From NCBI GenBank assembly GCA_002398105.1, contig DHCD01000096.1, positions 64,122-73,272 on the forward strand: a DNA stretch of 9,151 bases. Reading direction: 5' to 3'. The notes below the pieces were generated by a model that saw only the letters and a list, made by a program, of their open reading frames with translations, ran no database searches and was not told the origin of the DNA. Below are positions 4,897 through 9,151 of this stretch, one piece after another. Each line of letters opens with the position of its first letter. The stretch's first letter is position 1. The DNA comes from Syntrophomonas sp. UBA4911. GTDB lineage: Bacteria > Bacillota > Syntrophomonadia > Syntrophomonadales > Syntrophomonadaceae. The translations under genes and the position numbers were made by a program.

Positions 4897-7230
4897 TCAT
4901 ATCTCTCCCGTAAGCTTATAATTTATCAATTGCTCCAAGGCCGCGATAATGCCGTCCGAGGCCGCTGCCATCGCCTGCAGACGTTCCCTGGCCTCATCCT
5001 TGCGGTCGCTGTTATTGAGAGCTATAGCCTCACGGGCCAGCGCATGTACCTGCTCATGATGATCGGCGACCAGGCGGTTATATATCTCCAGCATCTTCTC
5101 ATCCTTAACCGAGTTGAGCCAACGGCCCAGACGACATTGCAGATGAGTGGGCACCTCATCAGGGTCGGCAAAAAGATCATGCTCGACGATAAACTGGTAT
5201 TTACGGACAAAGCCCCGATGATCGTCCATAACCTGTCTTAACACCACTTCGTCGGGCAGGTTATATTCACCCAGGATATCCCGGAAGTCTTCGGATATTT
5301 TGTTGGTCTCACCCGCAATGTCAACGATAGCCGTAAAATTATCCACCTGGTTGTCTATACCGGATATAACCTGCTCCAAAGTACCGATCAGACCCAGCAT
5401 AGCGTCATTTACCGTACTTACAACCGCCGATATCTGCTGCGAAGAAGCGCTCTGCTCCTGCATGGCCGAGGTAATATCCATAACCGAATCCTGAATGTTA
5501 ACAATCTGTTTTATGATCTGCTCTATAGTAGCAATAACCTGGCTGGTAGTCTGGTTCTCCTCCTCAATGGCATCCCCCATGGACTCAACATCCAATACAA
5601 AACTGCCGATATTATCCTGTACCCCGCTGATCAGAGCGCTGATCTGCCGCGTATACCCTGCGGTCTGTTCCGCCAGCTTACGAACCTCTTCGGCCACCAC
5701 CGCAAAGCCGCGTCCGTGCTCCCCGGCCCGGGCCGATTCAATGGCGGCATTTAAGGCCAGCAGATTAGTTTGCTCGGAAACACTCATAATAGTAGCGGTT
5801 ATTTCTCCGATATCGCGGGAGATATTCTCCAGCTCCCGGGCTTTCTGAACCGTAGCCTGCCCCCGCTGGCCCAATAACTGTCCCATTTCTTCGCATTTTT
5901 TCATCTCTTCTTTGCCATGCTGAGCTGCTTCCGATAATTGCAGATAGGTAGTCTGCAGGTTTTGGGCCTGCTCAGCTACCATTGATGAAGCGCCGGCAAT
6001 CTCTTCCACTCCGGAATCAGCTTCGCGCAAGCTGCCGCCAGCCTCTTTCAGCTGACCGCCTACCTGCTGAAGCTGTTTGGATGTCTGTTCCAGCTTAAGC
6101 ACTGATGAACTGGCTACATCATTTAAAAAATATGCATTAGTGGTAAGGCTTGAGCTTTTGGAGAAGAGTTCATACATGACCTCCCGGAAACGTTCCAGCA
6201 AGTCGGAAAATCCATGGGCTAATTGGCCGATTTCATCCCGACTGGTCAAATCAACTAACGCAGTCAAATCGCCTTGCTCCACCCGCATCATACTATCTCT
6301 CAGAGGGGCCAGATGTCTTAAGGCCCGGTGTAAAATAAAATAGGCCACCGCACATACTAATAGCAGCGAAACAGCCACGATCAGCAGGGAACGATTTTTA
6401 GCTTTGTTCTCTGCCTGCAGGAACTTATCCCGGGAAATCTCCCCCTGGACAAAAGCAATAGTATTGCCCTCTACATCCTTAATAGGTATCAAAGACAGTA
6501 TCAGCCGGTCATCGCTGCTTTTTCGAGCCAGGCTGTTTCCCTGGGCCAGTTCCTGCAGATCATGGTCGGATAATTTTATTGTGGGGGCGGCGCTCTGCCA
6601 CAGCATAGCACTCCGCTGCTGCTCCAGGCTGAAGATGGCGTATTCCCCCTGATTCAAATCATTCAGGGCATCGCCGATGGATTCCTGCATAGAGCTCCCA
6701 ACTTCATAAAGACCTATTAACTTATCTTCCTCTATTAATGGAGTGATACAGCGGATACCAAAACCAGTGACGCCTTTTTCTACCGCCACGACCTTCTGTT
6801 TGGTTTGAATAGCCTGGGCCAATGCTTTGCGGGAAGCAACATTATCGCCAAATTGCTCGGGTTTTTGCGCCCTTAAAATTGCCGTACCTTCGGGGGAAAA
6901 GAAATTCAGCTGGGATATAGGATAATTCTTCTGCCATTGCTGATATATGGGAAGAGCCAGCTTAAGCAATTCTTCCCGGTCTTCCTGCTTGAAAGCTTCT
7001 TTGATAGCAGCATTGGCGGCAAGGGAATCGGATAATACTTCCACCTCTTTTTGGGTATCTTCCACACACCCGATAACCATATCCGAAGTTTGGGCTATAT
7101 ATTCCTTTTCAAAATCATCAATCAGAATACTTTGCAGAGCCAAACTGTTCCAGCCAAAGAACCCAAAAACCAATAAATTAAATAGGACCAGCAAAAAAAT
7201 AATACGGACTTTCAGACTATTTTTTACCAT
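4897..7230 (-). CDS. Methyl-accepting chemotaxis protein with Cache-type sensor and C-terminal CZB domain
   Basis: A transmembrane chemoreceptor that signals to CheA/CheW. Using the ATG at 7230 (777 residues), TM1 is about 9-27 and TM2 about 282-300. The roughly 250-residue extracytoplasmic region between them resembles a double-Cache sensor (LNFFSPEGTAILR about 108-120; GDNVASRKALAQAI about 128-141; CITPLIEEDKLIGLYEVGSS about 161-180). A HAMP domain (about 301-353) follows. The signalling tip is EQTNLLALNAAIESARAGE (about 486-504). The C-terminus is a zinc-binding CZB domain: H671, the motif HLQCRLGRW with C699, and HHEQVH with H725 and H729. CZB domains are known to bind zinc and can sense zinc or oxidants. 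A GTG three codons upstream (7239) is an alternative start; GGGGGTGG suits the ATG. The ligand is unknown. The gene converges on hydF and shares its terminator. Confidence 0.93.
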   Translation of the reverse strand: MVKNSLKVRIIFLLVLFNLLVFGFFGWNSLALQSILIDDFEKEYIAQTSDMVIGCVEDTQKEVEVLSDSLAANAAIKEAFKQEDREELLKLALPIYQQWQKNYPISQLNFFSPEGTAILRAQKPEQFGDNVASRKALAQAIQTKQKVVAVEKGVTGFGIRCITPLIEEDKLIGLYEVGSSMQESIGDALNDLNQGEYAIFSLEQQRSAMLWQSAAPTIKLSDHDLQELAQGNSLARKSSDDRLILSLIPIKDVEGNTIAFVQGEISRDKFLQAENKAKNRSLLIVAVSLLLVCAVAYFILHRALRHLAPLRDSMMRVEQGDLTALVDLTSRDEIGQLAHGFSDLLERFREVMYELFSKSSSLTTNAYFLNDVASSSVLKLEQTSKQLQQVGGQLKEAGGSLREADSGVEEIAGASSMVAEQAQNLQTTYLQLSEAAQHGKEEMKKCEEMGQLLGQRGQATVQKARELENISRDIGEITATIMSVSEQTNLLALNAAIESARAGEHGRGFAVVAEEVRKLAEQTAGYTRQISALISGVQDNIGSFVLDVESMGDAIEEENQTTSQVIATIEQIIKQIVNIQDSVMDITSAMQEQSASSQQISAVVSTVNDAMLGLIGTLEQVISGIDNQVDNFTAIVDIAGETNKISEDFRDILGEYNLPDEVVLRQVMDDHRGFVRKYQFIVEHDLFADPDEVPTHLQCRLGRWLNSVKDEKMLEIYNRLVADHHEQVHALAREAIALNNSDRKDEARERLQAMAAASDGIIAALEQLINYKLTGEI

Positions 7231-7302
7231 TGCCGCCACCCCCAGTCGTAAATTGCTATTGTGAATTTTACCATATTCATCTAGGGGGGTACAGGAACAA
7301 AA

Positions 7303-7322
7303 TGGCTATTTGGGCATAGCCA
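7303..7322. repeat. 7-bp inverted repeat upstream of the chemoreceptor gene
   Basis: TGGCTAT (7303-7309) and ATAGCCA (7316-7322) are perfect complements around a 6-base loop. The site lies 73-92 bases upstream of the chemoreceptor start, upstream of a possible extended -10 element on the minus strand (TGGTAAAAT, ATTTTA at 7265-7270 on the plus strand). It could be an operator. No flagellar-sigma promoter consensus was seen. Confidence 0.45.
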
Positions 7323-7325
7323 GGT

Positions 7326-7380
7326 CCATTCCCTCATAGGGCGCAACCGCTGTTAGTACATATTTCCCATTCACTCATAG
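7326..7380. repeat. Pair of 14-bp direct repeats in the chemoreceptor upstream region
   Basis: CCATTCCCTCATAG (7326-7339) and CCATTCACTCATAG (7367-7380) differ at one position. They start 41 bases apart, close to four turns of DNA, so both would face the same side of the helix. Such spacing suits co-operative binding by a regulator of the divergent chemoreceptor and small gene. The function is inferred from spacing only. Confidence 0.5.
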
Positions 7381-7481
7381 AGAACTTTTATAGTTTCAAT
7401 CTAATATGATAACAGGAAGAGATTCAAAATCTTGATTTAATTTCGCCCGGTATATAAAAAATAAAGAATCTGGGAGATTAA

Positions 7482-7655
7482 ATGAAATACAGCTATCGCG
7501 AAAAGTCGCTTATTAATATTGTCGACCGTATTGAGGCAATTAAACAGCAGATTATGCAGACTGAAGACCAGGAGGAAAGAAAAGCCCTCTGCGAAAGGCT
7601 CAACCAGCTCTATATTATGCGCTCTTATTACATCCAGCTTATCAGTCGAAAATAA
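7482..7655 (+). CDS. Small helical 57-residue protein of unknown function
   Basis: ATG 7482 follows GGGAG (7472-7476) by five bases and opens a frame of 57 codons ending in TAA. The product starts MKYSYREKSLINIVDRIEAI and is rich in charged residues, Gln, Leu and Ile, with no membrane segment. It looks like two amphipathic helices joined by a turn near residues 28-31. In size and shape it recalls small Spo0E-like regulators, but their SQELD-type motif is absent (the matching place reads RLNQLY), so I do not assign it. It is divergent from the chemoreceptor. A weak promoter (TTGATT about 7432, TATAAA about 7453) and a weak terminator after the stop support a single-gene transcript. The overlapping longer frame at 7519-7752 lacks a ribosome binding site. 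Confidence 0.6.
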   Translation: MKYSYREKSLINIVDRIEAIKQQIMQTEDQEERKALCERLNQLYIMRSYYIQLISRK

Positions 7656-7667
7656 ACTTCCCGGGCA

Positions 7668-7686
7668 CCGAACATCTCGGCTTTTT
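7668..7686 (+). terminator. Weak intrinsic terminator after the 57-codon gene
   Basis: CCGA (7668-7671) pairs with TCGG (7677-7680) around a 5-base loop and is followed one base later by TTTTT (7682-7686). The stem is only 4 bp, so efficiency is doubtful, but it sits 13 bases after the stop codon. Confidence 0.35.
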
Positions 7687-7918
7687 ACCCCCTTCTATAC
7701 TCCCTTCTCCCCAAAATTACAAATTCCCTTTTTATTCTATTATTTTAAGTGAACTTTCAAATATAAAAAACGTTCTGAAGCAGTGCCGGCCATCCTGATC
7801 AGGTCCTGATAGCTGCGCACCTTCCATATTTTGCAGATAAAAAAAATATCATTGCCGGCCGAGGATAAGAAGGAAAGTTATCCCATAATGTTGAATTAAA
7901 AGTAAGTACATAGATTTT

Positions 7919-8023
7919 ATGGCAATAGCAGTCCTTGCCCTAAGTTACTTTTATTATCAAGCCAACGGTTTGCGGGGCCCTAACGGAAAAAAACTCATTC
8001 TACTCAAGGTATTCAAGTCCTGA
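7919..8023 (+). CDS. Possible 34-codon ORF, doubtful
   Basis: ATG 7919 to TGA 8021-8023 encodes a 34-residue peptide with a hydrophobic first half (MAIAVLALSYFYY) and a basic end (KKLILLKVFKS). No ribosome binding site precedes the ATG, and an ORF of this size is expected by chance. It could be a small membrane peptide, a gene remnant or nothing. It is listed only because the composition is membrane-protein-like and it fills an otherwise empty stretch. Confidence 0.15.
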   Translation: MAIAVLALSYFYYQANGLRGPNGKKLILLKVFKS

Positions 8024-8128
8024 CCATCACCCTGGTATAAGTATATGGGCTTGACCCTGGAGGAAAGGGGATGCATATGCGTGGCATCCGATGTAACATG
8101 GGGCTTTACCAGGAGGTGGTGATTGGTC
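8022..8128 (+). ncRNA. Candidate structured RNA upstream of the tail-collar gene
   Basis: GACCATCAC plus CCTGGTA (8022-8037) can pair with TACCAGG (8107-8113) and GTGATTGGTC (8119-8128). The fit is perfect except for a 5-base bulge (8114-8118) and one extra T. Enclosed is a perfect hairpin GGATGC (8069-8074) with GCATCC (8084-8089). A 16-bp long-range helix over 107 bases is unlikely to be pure chance but may also come from a degenerate repeat. It would partly bury the short ORF at 8071-8154. It does not match any riboswitch consensus I know. Confidence 0.35.
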
Positions 8129-8154
8129 CGGTATGGATAGACGGCAGGGAATAG
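8071..8154 (+). CDS. Possible 27-codon small ORF with a strong ribosome binding site
   Basis: GGAGG (8059-8063) is followed after seven bases by ATG 8071 (a second in-frame ATG is at 8077), and the frame ends at TAG 8152-8154. The peptide contains RGIRCNMGLYQEVVIGPVW (residues 4-22) and ends IDGRE. I recognise no family. The good ribosome binding site favours translation, either as a leader peptide for the collar gene 77 bases downstream or as a stand-alone small protein. Against it, the start and the ribosome binding site lie within possible RNA stems. Confidence 0.3.
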   Translation: MHMRGIRCNMGLYQEVVIGPVWIDGRE

Positions 8155-8204
8155 CAGGCAGACTTACCCTGCCGATGGCATCAGCCCTTAAGATTTTCTG
8201 CCGT
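8141..8204 (+). promoter_or_regulatory. Mutually exclusive stems in the 5' leader of the tail-collar gene
   Basis: ACGGCAG (8141-8147) pairs perfectly with CTGCCGT (8198-8204), while the overlapping GGCAGGG (8143-8149) pairs perfectly with CCCTGCC (8167-8173). Only one can form at a time. The longer stem ends 11 bases before GGGAG (8215-8219), so the choice could affect ribosome access, but no T-run follows. This is a structural observation without known function. Confidence 0.35.
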
Positions 8205-8230
8205 AAATAAAGAAGGGAGAGATTCAATAA

Positions 8231-8761
8231 ATGGAAGCATATATAGGTACGATCATTGTGTGGCCCCTCAATTTTGCCCCCCGGGGCTGGATGTTCTGTC
8301 AGGGACAGCTCCTGGCAATATCTCAGTATACCGCGCTCTTTGCCTTGCTTGGAACTACTTACGGAGGTGACGGGAGAGCCACCTTTGCCCTGCCGGATCT
8401 GCGAGGGCGCGTACCCGTGGGAGCGGGGCAGGGACCCAGTCTATCCAGCCATCCCCTGGGAGAGATAGGGGGCGCAGAAACCGTGACCCTTACAGCCCCT
8501 CAGATGCCGGCCCATTCTCACGCCCAACCGGCTTCCACCAAAACAGCCACAGTAGGACAGCCTGGACCAGCGACTGTTCCAGGTTCCTATGAAAAGGAAA
8601 GAGGAACCTATTACAATATTTATTCACCCCAGAGCGACGCCAATACAACCCTTGCTCCTGATGCAGCCGCCGGCGGCGGTCAGCCCCACAGCAACCTGCA
8701 GCCTTACATCGCTTTGAATTATATTATCTGTATTGATGGCATATTCCCTACCCGAGACTAG
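8231..8761 (+). CDS. Phage tail collar domain protein (MdpB / microcystin-dependent-protein type)
   Basis: A 176-residue protein of the tail-collar family, found in phage tail fibres and also as free-standing bacterial genes. The N-terminal collar domain reads YIGTIIVW (4-11), FAPRGWMFCQGQLL (15-28), ALFALLGTTYGGDG (35-48) and FALPDLRGRVPVGAGQG (52-68). A QMPAHSHA segment (90-97) and a Gly/Ala/Pro/Ser-rich linker follow, and the C-terminus NLQPYIALNYIICIDGIFP (154-172) closes the fold. Length fits the free-standing type. The GGGAG at 8215-8219 is 11 bases from ATG 8231, a rather long spacer. No other phage structural genes are visible, so prophage origin is not shown. The GNAT gene starts 11 bases after its stop, which suggests an operon. 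The precise function is unknown. Confidence 0.9.
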   Translation: MEAYIGTIIVWPLNFAPRGWMFCQGQLLAISQYTALFALLGTTYGGDGRATFALPDLRGRVPVGAGQGPSLSSHPLGEIGGAETVTLTAPQMPAHSHAQPASTKTATVGQPGPATVPGSYEKERGTYYNIYSPQSDANTTLAPDAAAGGGQPHSNLQPYIALNYIICIDGIFPTRD

Positions 8762-8772
8762 GGGGAAAGGTT

Positions 8773-9151
8773 ATGAAAGCCATCGGCGCAAGAGAGCAAG
8801 TGAAAAGACCGGCATCTGACGCAGGGGAAACGGACAAGGTGGTCTTGCGTCCGCAGCAGCCCGAGGACGAGCCATTTATCTTCCGCCTCTTCGCCGCTGG
8901 CCGCCCGGATCTGGAATGGATAACCGGCGTCGGCCCGGACCGGAAGCAAGAGCTTTTAGTCCGTCAGTTCCGCTGTGAACAGGAACAGCTGCGGAAAGAT
9001 TATCCCGCCGCCGAGTACAGCATTATTCTGCAGGCCGGAAATCCGGTGGGAAGGCTGTATCTTCACCGCGGAGATAAGGAATATCGTATTCTGCTCCTTA
9101 CCCTGGTCCCCGAATACCGGGGCCGGGGGATCGGAGGCAGCCTGATCAAAA
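8773..9151 (+). CDS. GNAT-family N-acetyltransferase, 3' end outside the window
   Basis: ATG 8773 follows GGGGGAAAGG (8761-8770) and opens a frame that stays open to the window end, giving 126 residues. The segment LTLVPEYRGRGIGGSLIK (109-126) is the acetyl-CoA-binding motif A of GNAT enzymes (RGRGIG matches Q/RxxGxG/A), preceded by a beta-strand pair around SIILQAGNPVGRLYL (82-96). The first 20 or so residues are charged and poorly conserved in look. The substrate cannot be told. It sits 11 bases after the tail-collar gene on the same strand, so the two are probably co-transcribed, and the enzyme may act on that protein, which is inference from position. The missing part should hold the remaining C-terminal motif B. 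Confidence 0.88.
   Translation, partial: MKAIGAREQVKRPASDAGETDKVVLRPQQPEDEPFIFRLFAAGRPDLEWITGVGPDRKQELLVRQFRCEQEQLRKDYPAAEYSIILQAGNPVGRLYLHRGDKEYRILLLTLVPEYRGRGIGGSLIK

Larger units (their letters stand above)
7656..8230. other. 575-base region without a large gene, rich in inverted repeats
   Basis: No convincing long coding frame lies here. The left part (7690-7780) is AT-rich and featureless. The middle holds a CCTGATCAGG palindrome (7794-7803), two GCCGGCC copies (near 7785 and 7854), a GGATAA/TTATCC hairpin (7863-7868, 7878-7883), and nested stems: TAAAAGTAA (7897-7905) with TTACTTTTA (7945-7953), enclosing GGCAA (7921-7925) with TTGCC (7935-7939). The right part (8022-8204) has the long-range stems and short ORFs listed separately. 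I found no clear promoter for the downstream collar gene. Confidence 0.5.

Noticed and set aside
7519..7752. A 77-codon plus-strand frame overlapping the 57-codon gene
   Set aside because: It has no ribosome binding site, a low-complexity end from the T/C-rich intergenic DNA, and runs over the likely terminator.
8027..8227. A 66-codon minus-strand frame in the region before the collar gene
   Set aside because: It has a Pro/Ser/Cys-rich random composition and no ribosome binding site; the inverted repeats there explain the open frame poorly, but nothing supports coding.

Overview
The window reads as chromosomal DNA from an anaerobic, low-to-mid GC Firmicute of the Clostridia type. The evidence is the gene content ([FeFe]-hydrogenase maturases, a TM1266-type hydrogenase regulator, a CZB-domain chemoreceptor) and the strong GGAGG-type ribosome binding sites. 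No rRNA, tRNA, CRISPR array, transposase or integrase is visible, and the species cannot be fixed from the sequence.

Layout: a gene fragment on the minus strand leaves the window at base 1. Divergent from it is a five-gene plus-strand unit at about 79-4781: promoter, leader RNA 1, a TM1266-like regulator, leader RNA 2, hydG, an unknown 99-residue protein, hydE and hydF. HydE and HydG are radical-SAM enzymes and HydF is the GTPase scaffold. Together they build the H-cluster 2Fe subsite and deliver it to an [FeFe] hydrogenase, whose structural gene is not in the window. A bidirectional terminator at 4824-4861 separates hydF from a convergent methyl-accepting chemotaxis protein (minus strand, 7230-4897). 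Next come a possible regulatory intergenic region, a 57-codon small gene (7482-7655), and about 575 bases without a large gene but rich in inverted repeats and short ORFs. The window ends with a phage-tail-collar (MdpB-like) protein and a GNAT acetyltransferase cut by the window end.

The most interesting signal is a pair of related leader RNAs, one before the TM1266-like gene and one before hydG. They share a 34-nt block (27 of 34 identical, no gaps). Each can fold into two helices that compete with an intrinsic terminator placed just before the gene. This is the architecture of a riboswitch or protein-controlled attenuator, here dedicated to hydrogenase maturation, and I do not recognise it as a known class. 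A second notable point is in HydG: the C-terminal auxiliary-cluster motif, normally CX2CX22C, has Asp at the second Cys position and two extra Cys nearby.
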